A stretch of 64,000 bases of DNA from Solibacillus cecembensis (GTDB lineage: Bacteria > Bacillota > Bacilli > Bacillales_A > Planococcaceae): assembly GCF_001439635.1 (NCBI RefSeq), contig NZ_LMBZ01000003.1, forward strand, positions 3,835 to 67,834, in the 5' to 3' direction. Positions 8,232 through 16,292 of this stretch are shown here, piece by piece. Numbering within the stretch: position 1 is the stretch's first letter; each line of letters opens with the position of its first letter. The position numbers and the translations under genes were made by a program. The notes under the pieces were generated by a model that saw nothing but the letters and a program-made list of their open reading frames with translations, was not told where the DNA came from and did no database searches.

Positions 8232-10160
8232 TTGTATAAAACGATTGGAGTTTTAGCGCATGTTGATGCTGGGAAAACAACTTTTTGTGAGCAATTGCTT
8301 TATCACACAGCTGCGATAAAAAAGCGCGGTCGAGTGGACCATCAAGACGCTTATTTAGATAATCATACGATTGAGCGGCAGCGCGGCATTACTATTTTTG
8401 CTGAACAAGGTAGATTTGAATTCAATAACACCATGTATACACTAATTGATACACCGGGTCACGTCGATTTTGCACCGGAAATGGAGCGTGCTGTTCAAGT
8501 AATGGATGCAGCCATTTTAATTGTAAGTGCAGTCGATGGCATTGAGGGACATACGGAAACCGTGTGGCAACTATTAAAAAAGCATCAGATTCCTACATTT
8601 ATCTTTATTAATAAAACAGATCGTGAAGGTGCGATTTTACATACAGTGATGGAAGCGATAACACGTGATTTGACTCAAAATGCACTGCTATTCAATCATA
8701 AAATTGATACAACTGTAAAAGAATGGGTGGCTGAAAGAGATGAAGCACTAATGGAACTTTACTTTGCAGATCAATTAGAAGATACAGAGTGTATACAAGC
8801 GCTGAGAAAGCTCATTGAAAAGCAACAAGCGGTAATTTGCATGGCCGGTTCCGCATTAAAAGACGAAGGGGTTATTGAATTTTTCCAATGGCTAGATCAA
8901 TTTACCTTTAGCAATTATGATTCGACATCAGATTTTCAAGGGAAAGTATTTAAAATCCGACATGACGGGCAGCAACGTCTTACATTTTTAAAGGCTCTGT
9001 CAGGAACAATGAAGGTGCGCGATGAATTTACATTTGGAGAAGTGGTCGAAAAGATTACAGAAATCCGACTCTATAATGGAAGTCATTTTGTGACCGTTCA
9101 ACAAGTAAATGCAGGCGATATTTTTGCATTGAAAGGCTTATCCACACCGGAAATTGGTGATGTCATTGGCAGTGAACAACAATCAATTACGTTTGAGATG
9201 ATTCCAACACTTCAAGCAAAAGTACTCTATAATGGACCATTACATATGAAAGAAGTAACTGGAATCTTTCGTGAGCTCGAAGCCGAGGAGCCAAGCTTAC
9301 ATGTAGTTTGGAGCGAACAATTTCAAGAAATATCTGTTCATGTAATGGGTGTAATTCAATTAGAAGTATTAACAGAAGTGGTAAAGGAACGTTTTGATAT
9401 TAATGTTTTATTTGGAAGGCCGCAAATCCTTTATAAAGAAACGATTTGCGAAAAAACAGTAGGTTATGGTCATTTTGAACCTTTAAAACATTATGCTGAG
9501 GTGCATTTACAACTTACGCCAAATCCGCGCGGACAAGGAATCACGTTTATGAATGTTTGTCATGCCGATCATTTATCGGTAGGACATCAACGGGTAATCG
9601 AGCAGCATTTATTTGAGCAGGAGCATCACGGACTGTTAACTGGTTTTCCGGTAACGGATATCGAAGTGACGCTATTAACGGGGCGAGCTCATAATCAGTA
9701 TACAGCTGGAGGGGATTTCCGAGAAGCAACATGGCGCGCATTACGGCAAGGGCTTGAACAAGTAGAAAATCGATTGCTTGAGCCATATTACCGTTTTAAA
9801 ATGAAGGCAACGAATGATCATATTGGCCGTATGATGAGTGATATTCAAAAAGCGAATGGCACATTTGAAGCACCGATTTTAACCGAACAAACGGTAATCA
9901 TTACCGGACGTGCACCAGTTGCAACCTTTATGGATTATAGCACTCATTTTGCCGCTTATACGAACGGTAAAGGCGCACTTTCTATGCAGTTTGACGGCTA
10001 TGATTTTTGCCATAATGAAGAACAAGTAATCGAACAAATCGGTTATAACAAAAACGCGGATCCCATTTATACATCCTCTAGTGTTTTTTTAGCAAAAGGG
10101 AAAGGCTATAGTGTCCCATGGCAAGAAGCTAAACAAGCCATGCATTGTGATGTGGAGTAA
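8232..10160 (+). CDS. TetM-like ribosomal-protection GTPase (EF-G family)
   Basis: This is a translational GTPase of the TetM/TetO type, 642 residues from the TTG at 8232, close to the usual length of about 640. GTPase motifs are AHVDAGKTT (G1), RGITI (G2), DTPGHVDF (G3), NKTD (G4) and a GSA segment (G5). EF-G-like domains follow. Domain IV ends with VIITGRAPVA and a C-terminal SVPWQEAK segment. Start choice: TTG 8232 lies behind the extended -10 and gives the TetM-like opening YKTIGVLAHVDAGKT. In domain IV the loop that in TetM reads SPVSTP is replaced by HNQYTAGGDFREA, so the contact that dislodges tetracycline is not conserved. It may protect against another drug, be a weak TetM homologue, or act as an EF-G-like rescue factor. 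Confidence 0.75.
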   Translation: MYKTIGVLAHVDAGKTTFCEQLLYHTAAIKKRGRVDHQDAYLDNHTIERQRGITIFAEQGRFEFNNTMYTLIDTPGHVDFAPEMERAVQVMDAAILIVSAVDGIEGHTETVWQLLKKHQIPTFIFINKTDREGAILHTVMEAITRDLTQNALLFNHKIDTTVKEWVAERDEALMELYFADQLEDTECIQALRKLIEKQQAVICMAGSALKDEGVIEFFQWLDQFTFSNYDSTSDFQGKVFKIRHDGQQRLTFLKALSGTMKVRDEFTFGEVVEKITEIRLYNGSHFVTVQQVNAGDIFALKGLSTPEIGDVIGSEQQSITFEMIPTLQAKVLYNGPLHMKEVTGIFRELEAEEPSLHVVWSEQFQEISVHVMGVIQLEVLTEVVKERFDINVLFGRPQILYKETICEKTVGYGHFEPLKHYAEVHLQLTPNPRGQGITFMNVCHADHLSVGHQRVIEQHLFEQEHHGLLTGFPVTDIEVTLLTGRAHNQYTAGGDFREATWRALRQGLEQVENRLLEPYYRFKMKATNDHIGRMMSDIQKANGTFEAPILTEQTVIITGRAPVATFMDYSTHFAAYTNGKGALSMQFDGYDFCHNEEQVIEQIGYNKNADPIYTSSSVFLAKGKGYSVPWQEAKQAMHCDVE

Positions 10161-10168
10161 TGAAAAGA

Positions 10169-10197
10169 CTGAATCTTATTTAGGATTCGGTTTTTTT
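10169..10197 (+). terminator. Terminator of the ribosomal-protection gene
   Basis: CTGAATC pairs with GATTCGG around an 8-base loop and is followed by seven T residues. It begins 9 bases after the stop codon. Confidence 0.75.
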
Positions 10198-10294
10198 CAT
10201 TGTTAAGGAAACTATAGATTTTGGCATTGCGGATAACTTTTATGTGAAATAATGTTATGGGGCGTTGGAAATGTAATTCGATCATAGAGGAATT

Positions 10295-10666
10295 ATGAAA
10301 CGAATATTAAAAGGTCACTTTGATAGTTTTTGGCGAATGAACGAAGAGGCTTTTCCTGCACAGTACCGCCAAGATATTTTAGAGACAGTTCAAAAAGCTT
10401 TGAGATGTGGCATGAAAGATATGGGGCATATTCGATATGAATGTTTGGGCTGTCCAAGTGACTCAAAGCCTGTACATGCTCGGCCTTGGTGTGTTGGTAA
10501 GAAATATTTTGTTCCGAAAATTTCTGTTAGTTTACTTACTAAGGTGAAAATACGGATTGATCATGTAAATAATTTGATTGGATTTAAAATGAATATAACA
10601 ACTTTCTATGTAGGTATGCCACGTTTTATAGGTGGAAAAGCACTATTTATATCAAAATATCCCTAA
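10295..10666 (+). pseudogene. Truncated transposase with N-terminal zinc-binding domain (IS91/IS801-like)
   Basis: The first 60 or so residues match the start of zinc-binding transposases of the IS91 type: an FDSFW opening, then YRQDILETVQKALRCG, GHIRYECLGC and later a Cys-containing ARPWC segment. After that the frame runs into low-complexity, unrelated sequence, and the catalytic Tyr domain (normally a further 250-300 residues) is absent. The remaining zinc-ligand pattern (CHxC) is incomplete. It is probably a decayed insertion that no longer makes an active enzyme. Confidence 0.6.
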
Positions 10667-11217
10667 AAACAGATTAATTTAGTTAGAATATTCATAGCAA
10701 TAAACAAGTGAAAATCCAATAATTATATAATAGCGTGATATTTCCCTATATAATTCATGCTGAAAAGCAATCGAAAAACATCATATTTCAACTAATTCTT
10801 TGTTTTAATATACACAAAAATTGCTTCAGCTATTAAAAATGTTTTGTTTACTTTTTTCTAACCCCTGATTTAACAACGATGCAAAAAAAGTTTACACATT
10901 TCTCAAATCAACTTTCTACGATTCATCCAAATCGACATACTACTTAATTTTAAATAAGTGAAAAATGGTCTTTTTTCACCCTTTTAGCACTTATTTTTAA
11001 ATATGTAGTATAGTAAATTCGCCAAATCACGAATACACGCAAAAAATGTTCGACTCAAATTTTTTACACATGCTTTTAAAATTAGCTTCATGACTGTAAC
11101 GGCGGGCTTTTCTCGCGCTGAATAAAATATTTTGATTTTAATCTCTCTGTGCTTATGTCTATTTTTCGCTTAAAAAAACAGCTTATTTTCATTGAAAAAG
11201 ATCGCATTTTGGACAGA
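10667..11217. other. Gene-free AT-rich region
   Basis: No coding region is recognisable. The stretch holds a long hairpin at 10937-11011 and many stops in all frames. It may be the remains of the insertion element whose start lies just upstream. Confidence 0.5.
10937..11011. repeat. 75-nt imperfect inverted repeat
   Basis: Arms 10937-10960 and 10988-11011 are 24 bp with four mismatches, both beginning ATACTAC at their outer ends. The loop contains a further AAAAA/TTTTT hairpin. It could be a small MITE or fold as an RNA. Confidence 0.5.
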
Positions 11218-11544
11218 TTAAGCACTAATATGGATAGGATAATTACAGTAGCTCCTCAAGTAACATAGAAAATGGCAATCCTTGATACTACCTTCTTGTG
11301 CCATTATGTATTTCGACCGTATCCAACCATCCCAATAACATCCCTTTTTTCGTAATTCATTTACGACTCGGTTAATGGTTGCTGCAATTGTGTAAGGGCA
11401 GGTATATTGGATATCTGTTTTCATGAATAAGCTTTGTTTCGGATTTTCCCTTTTGACGCTAATGTATGCGTGCAGTAAAAATATCGTAATAATAGCTACA
11501 AAAAGAATGAAATAGGGGGAATACCTATGCAACAAACACAACAT
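11218..11544 (-). pseudogene. Possible decayed winged-helix (Crp-like) regulator fragment
   Basis: The frame encodes about 60 residues that resemble the DNA-binding end of Crp/Fnr regulators: a TDIQYT...TIAATINRVVNELRKKG helix-turn-helix followed by a basic strand ending KYIM. No cyclic-nucleotide-binding domain precedes it. The upstream hydrophobic part overlaps the ribosome binding site and start of the short gene on the other strand, and is probably not translated. This is a tentative assignment, and the frame could be chance. Confidence 0.25.
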
Positions 11545-11685
11545 CTACTAACCGATGATGAGTTTTTAAGAGAAGAGTGGTTATCCCATTTAAGTGAATT
11601 TCCACATATACCTGCGCAAGGTCGTTCATTTTTTAAAGATGAAACAACACTAGCGATATTAGTTAGCTGGTTAGAGCATTTATAA
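11527..11685 (+). CDS. Small 52-residue acidic protein of unknown function
   Basis: The short frame starts at an ATG preceded by AGGGGG at 7 bases and ends 4 bases before a strong terminator. The product begins MQQTQHLLTDDEFLREEW and ends ILVSWLEHL. It is acidic, probably helical and soluble, with no cysteine or signal peptide. A good ribosome binding site and a closely placed terminator argue for a real gene. I do not recognise the family. It does not belong to the YitT gene, which converges on it from the other strand. Confidence 0.6.
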   Translation: MQQTQHLLTDDEFLREEWLSHLSEFPHIPAQGRSFFKDETTLAILVSWLEHL

Positions 11686-11688
11686 AAA

Positions 11689-11713
11689 CCGCGCAATCAA
11701 TAAAATTGCGCGG
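11689..11713. terminator. Bidirectional terminator
   Basis: CCGCGCAAT and ATTGCGCGG form a perfect 9-bp stem with a 7-base loop, flanked by AA on the left and CTTAATT on the right. It sits between two convergent genes and can serve both. A very similar hairpin occurs at 42889-42919. Confidence 0.8.
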
Positions 11714-11742
11714 CTTAATTCGTTTTAAATTTGCTTTTCTTA

Positions 11743-12582
11743 CTAAGACTTCGACAGCTCAATAAAGCCTTTACCAAACACATCGCGTACATCATGGATG
11801 GCAACAAAGGCATCCGCATCTACCGCTTTTACGATATTTTTTAGCTTCATGACTTCTTGTTTGTTAATCACGATATAGAGAATTTCCTTTTGTTCCTTCG
11901 TATAGTAGCCGTGCCCAGATAGAACAGTGACACCACGATTCATTTTAGAGCTTACTTGATCTGCGATGGCATTTGGATTGTTTGTAATGATGGTCACCGC
12001 TTTTTGTGGGTTCACCCCTTCAATCACGAATTCCATCACCTTTGTTCCAATGTAAAGCATCATAATCGTCAGCATAAGTGCTTCTGCGCCGATAATAAAA
12101 TACGACGAAAAGGCGACGATTAAATCGAAAAAGAGTAGCGCATAGCTAATATTCCAGCCGAGGAATTTATTCGCGATTCTTGCTAAAATGGTCGTGCCGG
12201 CAGTTGTGCCACCTACGCGGATAATTAAACCAATCCCAACACCTACAAAAACGCCACCAAAAATAGCATTAATCATAATTTCATCAGATTGAATGGACCA
12301 AGATTCTGTTAAATGTAAGAAAATAGAAAGGAATATTACAGCAATAATTGTATAAATGGTCGTTTGCCTATTGAGAAATCGATAGCCGAAAATGATGAGG
12401 ACGGCATTGATTACCAAGCTGACAATACTAGGGGACCATTCCAATACATAATAAAGAATAATCGTTATACCTGTTACACCGCCTTCACCTAAATCGTTTG
12501 GAATAACGAATAAGTTGATCGCAAGTGCAAAGAGGAATGCTCCGATCATCATAATAAAAATATCAAGTGTAACTTTTTTCAT
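11743..12582 (-). CDS. YitT family membrane protein
   Basis: The 279-residue protein has about five or six N-terminal membrane helices (YitT_membrane, formerly DUF161), with the typical FVIPNDLGEGGVTGI opening and a GGTTAGTTILA segment. A cytoplasmic DUF2179 domain follows at the C-terminus, containing ITNNPNAIADQV, GVTVLSGHGYYT and a VYI-like KEILYIVINKQE strand. The start ATG at 12582 has GGTGGTG 6 bases upstream. A GTG four codons earlier is also possible. The function of the family is unknown. Its DUF2179 domain is shared with the two UPF0316 proteins in this window. Confidence 0.85.
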   Translation of the reverse strand: MKKVTLDIFIMMIGAFLFALAINLFVIPNDLGEGGVTGITIILYYVLEWSPSIVSLVINAVLIIFGYRFLNRQTTIYTIIAVIFLSIFLHLTESWSIQSDEIMINAIFGGVFVGVGIGLIIRVGGTTAGTTILARIANKFLGWNISYALLFFDLIVAFSSYFIIGAEALMLTIMMLYIGTKVMEFVIEGVNPQKAVTIITNNPNAIADQVSSKMNRGVTVLSGHGYYTKEQKEILYIVINKQEVMKLKNIVKAVDADAFVAIHDVRDVFGKGFIELSKS

Positions 12583-12708
12583 TTTTGACACCACCGTTTG
12601 TAATTAATTTTTCCTATAGTTGATATTACTTCAAAATAGCATGCAATGGGATTGAATAACGCCATCAACTGTTTGATTCATGCAAAAAGCTTTTACTCAA
12701 ACCAATGT

Positions 12709-13398
12709 TCAAATTAATTGGAGTGGTAAAAACGCATAGTTGTCTTTTCGAATAATATTGCACGGTTGAAAAGAAATGGGCTGTTTAAAAATGGGCCCAT
12801 CAATTACGGTTGTATGGAACTCGCCACCTTCTCCACAAGGATCGATACCTCGCGATTTTAGCTCTTGCACATACTCATATGTTAATACTTTCCCTAAATC
12901 ATCTTCTCGCATACCTAGTGTTAAATTAACAGTAGTTATGATCGTTTTAAAACCTAAATGAATGAAGCGCTCGACAACTTCTGTATGATCTGCTTGCCAT
13001 AAAGGCATTCCGAGTTTTAAATTTGCGGTGTTTGCGACTTTTTCATGCCAGCAGCCGTGTTCAGGCATATCAAGATCACCTGTAACAAGTGCGTCTGCTC
13101 CCAAACTTTTCATTTTATGTAGCATGTCAATAAATGTTTCTTCATAGTTTTCCCAGCTTGCTGCCGCTAAATGAATCGGTAAGCCAATAGACTCGGCTTG
13201 TGCTTTTATAAAGTCGACGGTCATACCATGTGAGCGAGAGCGTGTCCCATCCTCCTCCAGTACGATAATTAAACCAACTGCTTGCCCGATTTTCATGGCT
13301 TCATATAAAGCGAGTGTACTATCTTTTCCACCGCTAAAGGATGCGACAAAATTTTGACCATCAGCACCCGTTTTCCAATCTTTTAAATTTCCCATCAT
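12709..13398 (-). CDS. Dph6-like PP-loop ATP pyrophosphatase
   Basis: This 229-residue adenine-nucleotide alpha hydrolase is of the diphthine-ammonia ligase (Dph6) family. The PP-loop is SFSGGKDST at about residues 20-28, and the family motif GEGGEFHTTV lies near residue 194. Bacteria do not make diphthamide, so the reaction is probably the ATP-driven amidation or activation of another substrate. The start ATG has AAAGGAG 6 bases upstream. The gene lies 37 bases after the DnaA domain-I gene on the same strand and may share its transcript. Confidence 0.8.
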   Translation of the reverse strand: MMGNLKDWKTGADGQNFVASFSGGKDSTLALYEAMKIGQAVGLIIVLEEDGTRSRSHGMTVDFIKAQAESIGLPIHLAAASWENYEETFIDMLHKMKSLGADALVTGDLDMPEHGCWHEKVANTANLKLGMPLWQADHTEVVERFIHLGFKTIITTVNLTLGMREDDLGKVLTYEYVQELKSRGIDPCGEGGEFHTTVIDGPIFKQPISFQPCNIIRKDNYAFLPLQLI

Positions 13399-13435
13399 CT
13401 GTAACTCCTTTTATATAGCTAATAAACTAAGATTG

Positions 13436-13798
13436 CTATTTAGATTCTTGCTCCCCATGAACGACAAATTCAATCAATAACTCTTTATCCGTAAGCTGCG
13501 TTAATACCCCTTTCATAAGAGGACAATAATGATTTTCAAGCCAGTCACGAGCAAAGGTATTAGGCGCGGTAATCATTACAGTTGAGCTGCTTTCATTATA
13601 GGATAATAATTTTGTAGGTTTGATCCATGTATCAAAGCTTGGTTTAGAAACTTCTTGGCTAACTTGCGGTAAAACATGATTCCATAGTTCGTGTAAATTT
13701 TCAAAACCGATTGATTCGTGACCTAGATTTTTTAAGGCATTAGCTGTCATTTGGCCATTTATTTCAAGTTTTTGAGTTGTGGATTCGATCTCACTCAT
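13436..13798 (-). CDS. Stand-alone DnaA N-terminal domain (domain I) protein
   Basis: The protein is only 120 residues. From about residue 35 it matches domain I of the initiator DnaA: LWNHVLPQVSQEVSKPSFDTWI, a short strand pair ending VMITAPNTFARDWLENHY, then LTDKELLIEFVV. In full DnaA this domain is followed by the linker, the AAA+ ATPase and the DNA-binding domain, all absent here. Domain I of DnaA self-associates and binds regulators such as SirA. A free copy could compete for these contacts. No strong ribosome binding site is seen. A short coiled-coil-like frame lies just upstream on the same strand, suggesting a two-gene unit. Confidence 0.75.
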   Translation of the reverse strand: MSEIESTTQKLEINGQMTANALKNLGHESIGFENLHELWNHVLPQVSQEVSKPSFDTWIKPTKLLSYNESSSTVMITAPNTFARDWLENHYCPLMKGVLTQLTDKELLIEFVVHGEQESK

Positions 13799-13834
13799 TG
13801 TTAAAATAGCGGAATAAATAAATAATTTTCCAAT

Positions 13835-13954
13835 TTAACGAGCTATGAATTCAAGATTCCCATCCATTACATCAAAACGTTGGTTCAACTTTTGCTGCTC
13901 TTGCTTTATCTCTTGTAACAATTCAATCATCCGTTTTTCGGTGGAGTTTTCCAA
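13835..13954 (-). CDS. Small 39-residue coiled-coil-like protein
   Basis: A TTG start follows AGAGGTG at about 7 bases. The product (MENSTEKRMIELLQEIKQEQ and on to MDGNLEFIAR) is highly charged, with a heptad-like pattern of Met, Leu, Ile and Phe, so a short coiled coil is likely. The stop lies 36 bases before the DnaA domain-I gene, so the two are probably one transcript. I do not recognise the family. Confidence 0.5.
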   Translation of the reverse strand: MENSTEKRMIELLQEIKQEQQKLNQRFDVMDGNLEFIAR

Positions 13955-14232
13955 TTTAGTTCACCTCTTGTTTTATAATATCACTATCTGTAGGGAAAAT
14001 AAAAATATGGAAGAGTGACCAATATTAAAGCCTATCTTAATTCGCCTCATAGCACACCTAAAGAATTTATATTAACTTAAGGTCTAGTTTCAACAAAGTG
14101 GTTTTTGGAGGAAAGCAGAAAATAATAGCAAAGTTCGTGCAATATGGACTAGGTAAGAATCATGACAAAACATGTGTAAACAACACGCAGAGCGGAAGTT
14201 ATAGTGTATAAAAAAATCAATGTATCTTTATA
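13955..14232. other. Intergenic region with likely promoter area
   Basis: No gene is recognisable. It contains the upstream region of the coiled-coil/DnaA-domain unit (minus strand) and leads into repeat copy 3. Confidence 0.4.
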
Positions 14233-14273
14233 AATTGTAGTGAATTACCAGAATTGTATTTGTACCCGGTGCA
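14233..14273. repeat. Dispersed palindrome, copy 3
   Basis: AATTGTAGTGAATT is followed by GAATTGTATT and the core TGTACCCGGTGCA. It borders the left end of the first UPF0316 duplication unit. Confidence 0.7.
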
Positions 14274-14282
14274 CGAAAAAAT

Positions 14283-14972
14283 CCCAACAAAAAAACCTAG
14301 CGCAACCCCCAGCACTAAGTTCAAAAATAACCATCTATTTATGTTTCTTATGCTGCTTCATTCGTTTAACCAAAAACCCACCTTTAAACGATTTTGGCTC
14401 ATAGGAAATAATAAATGCAGTAGGCTCATAATGTTGCACGAGCATAAATAATTCCTTTTCGCGGTTACGCTTTGTTAAAATTTCGTATTTATAACGTTGG
14501 CTGTCGCGTCCTTCGCCTACGTACGTTGTGAGCGCAAACCCTTCCTCACGGATGATCTTGATCAATTCTTCATTGCGATTTTGTGTGTTTATCGTTACGT
14601 AAATAAAGCCAATCGCGAGCTTTTGTTCAATTCGTGTTCCAATAATAATCCCAATCCCAAATCCGACCGCATAAACGACCATTGCGAGGAACCCCTGATC
14701 TCCACTAAATACAAGCGACAGACCGAACACATAAATGAGCATCTCCACAATCCCAATCAGCGAAGCGAGCACGGTAATATTCTTTACTAGGAAAATCGTA
14801 CGAAGTGTAAATAAAGGAACATATATTAATTGCAGTAATAATATAAGTACAATTTCTTTCATTGAAATCGAATCCTTTCCTACTAGAATATGCTCATCAT
14901 ATACGGAGTTTATTGGAAATGCAATTTATACGAATAGTGGGCGAGGGTGTTCAAAATATTGGGTAGCGAGAC
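14283..14972. repeat. Duplication unit A (UPF0316 gene and flanks)
   Basis: This roughly 690-bp segment recurs as a direct repeat at about 17925-18616. Similarity covers the terminator, the whole gene and about 110 bases upstream of the start, ending near the shared segment CAAAATATTG. By eye the two are around 90 percent identical, with most changes silent. Confidence 0.8.
14335..14862 (-). CDS. UPF0316 membrane protein, copy A
   Basis: The 175-residue protein has three N-terminal membrane helices (IVLILLLQLIYVPLFTLRTIFL, a second from about residue 35, and AMVVYAVGFGIGIIIG), together DUF5698. A cytoplasmic DUF2179-like domain and a very basic tail (KRMKQHKKHK) follow. Function is unknown. 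The domain pairing resembles a short YitT protein. A hairpin of CTTAGTGC with GCGCTAGG plus a T-run ends the gene at 14286-14318. The start follows AGGAAAGG by 11 bases. Copy B at 17969-18496 is nearly identical. Confidence 0.85.
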   Translation of the reverse strand: MKEIVLILLLQLIYVPLFTLRTIFLVKNITVLASLIGIVEMLIYVFGLSLVFSGDQGFLAMVVYAVGFGIGIIIGTRIEQKLAIGFIYVTINTQNRNEELIKIIREEGFALTTYVGEGRDSQRYKYEILTKRNREKELFMLVQHYEPTAFIISYEPKSFKGGFLVKRMKQHKKHK

Positions 14973-15122
14973 TTAAAAAGTATTGTGTTGGTCATCGAAT
15001 ATAGTAGCAGAAGTGCCTCTGAAAGCATGAGTGCAAAATGAAAGGACTTGCCCATATGAGATATCATATGCACAAGTCCTAGATTATTGTAATGAAGTAG
15101 GCTATTAAATATGAAAGAACTA

Positions 15123-15737
15123 TTATTCTAAACGTAGAATCCTATGAGCCAATTTCATAGGATTTTGCTTTTTACTATAATAATCCTCCGCTATCCAGTA
15201 TCTATTTTGATATTTCTTTAAACGTTCTTCTAAATCCCCTATGTATATGTCACGTTGAAGTACACGCTCATATCTCACTTCATTAGTGCAATCTAGAAAG
15301 ATTACATAATCATAATATGCCTTCCATTCTTCTCTCAAAAGAAAAATACCTTCAATGATTACAATGCCATTTTGTGGGATGTTAATTGTTTGGATTGTCG
15401 AGGTATCTTGCTCTTTATTGTAAAATGGTAAACGCAATTGCTTTACATTTTGATGTAGTGTTTCAAATAAATTTTCTTTCAGATAAATAGCATCCCATTG
15501 TAACTGATAATATTCAAACCATTCATCATGACCTGTATGATAGCGCATTCTTCGTTCAACAATATGGTCGTCAATATGAATAAAAACTACATGATCTAGT
15601 ACATTTTTAAGTTGATGAACAAGCGTAGTTTTTCCTGCACCACCTAACCCGTCGATTGCTACGATAAAAGGTCTATTTAAGTTATGCATTTTATATTTTT
15701 CTTGGATATCTTGTTTTAAAGTATCATTCATAGCCAT
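15123..15737 (-). CDS. Uridine-kinase-like P-loop kinase
   Basis: The 204-residue protein belongs to the phosphoribulokinase/uridine kinase group. Walker A is GLGGAGKTT near residues 30-38. The Asp pair in HIDDHIVERRMRYHTGHDEW fits the nucleoside-binding region. A Walker-B-like strand reads GIVIIEGIFLLREEW and a lid-type Arg segment reads RYERVLQRD. Similar proteins phosphorylate uridine/cytidine or unknown small molecules, and the substrate here is not established. The start ATG follows AAAGGTAG. A 5' fragment of a related gene lies at 20935-21066 and a 3' fragment at 42244-42375. Confidence 0.75.
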   Translation of the reverse strand: MAMNDTLKQDIQEKYKMHNLNRPFIVAIDGLGGAGKTTLVHQLKNVLDHVVFIHIDDHIVERRMRYHTGHDEWFEYYQLQWDAIYLKENLFETLHQNVKQLRLPFYNKEQDTSTIQTINIPQNGIVIIEGIFLLREEWKAYYDYVIFLDCTNEVRYERVLQRDIYIGDLEERLKKYQNRYWIAEDYYSKKQNPMKLAHRILRLE

Positions 15738-15817
15738 TTAAACTACCTTTCACTTAATTGACTCAAAATTAATTCTACAATGGTAGAATAACATAATTCA
15801 TTAACCTTAATATAGCT

Positions 15818-15843
15818 TTTGAATTGTTTTTGCACCCGGTGCA
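15818..15843. repeat. Dispersed palindrome, copy 4
   Basis: TTTGAATTGTTTT leads into the perfect core palindrome TGCACCCGGTGCA (15831-15843). The same arrangement stands upstream of the uridine-kinase-like fragment at 20935. Confidence 0.75.
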
Positions 15844-15922
15844 TATCTATTTTAAACCTGGGGCGTCAAAATAAAAAACTGTTCATTTTAAAATAAATGA
15901 ACAGTAATTAAGCATTTTCTAA

Positions 15923-16282
15923 TTATATTATCAAAATCCATTGATACGTAATAACTACCCAATAGAAACCAAATAAAAGCAATAAAGTTACTACGTAAGC
16001 AAGTGGCGTTTTTGCAAGCTTCCAAGCAATCCATCCAAAAAGCAAACCACAAATAAAATCGAAAATAACAGCGACAGGTAATAACAGAAATGGTGTCGAC
16101 AAATATCCTACCATATTTATTATAGGTTCCATCAGAATCACTACGGGTAAAACATGTATCACATCATATACATGGGCCATGTTGAAGAAAATAATATACA
16201 GGCAATTTAGCACCAGAGAAGCAATTCCAAATGCGATACCTCCAAAGAGAACCGGTCTATTTTCCATAAAATTCTTCATCAT
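15923..16282 (-). CDS. Small membrane protein, unknown function
   Basis: The 119-residue protein has about four membrane helices (around residues 10-32, 38-55, 58-85 and 92-117) and little else. It begins 10 bases after the anti-sigma gene with AAGGAGTG before the ATG, so it is probably the third gene of the sigma operon. It could be another partner of the stress response or a bystander. The family was not recognised. Confidence 0.65.
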   Translation of the reverse strand: MMKNFMENRPVLFGGIAFGIASLVLNCLYIIFFNMAHVYDVIHVLPVVILMEPIINMVGYLSTPFLLLPVAVIFDFICGLLFGWIAWKLAKTPLAYVVTLLLLFGFYWVVITYQWILII

Positions 16283-16292
16283 TTATCACTCC

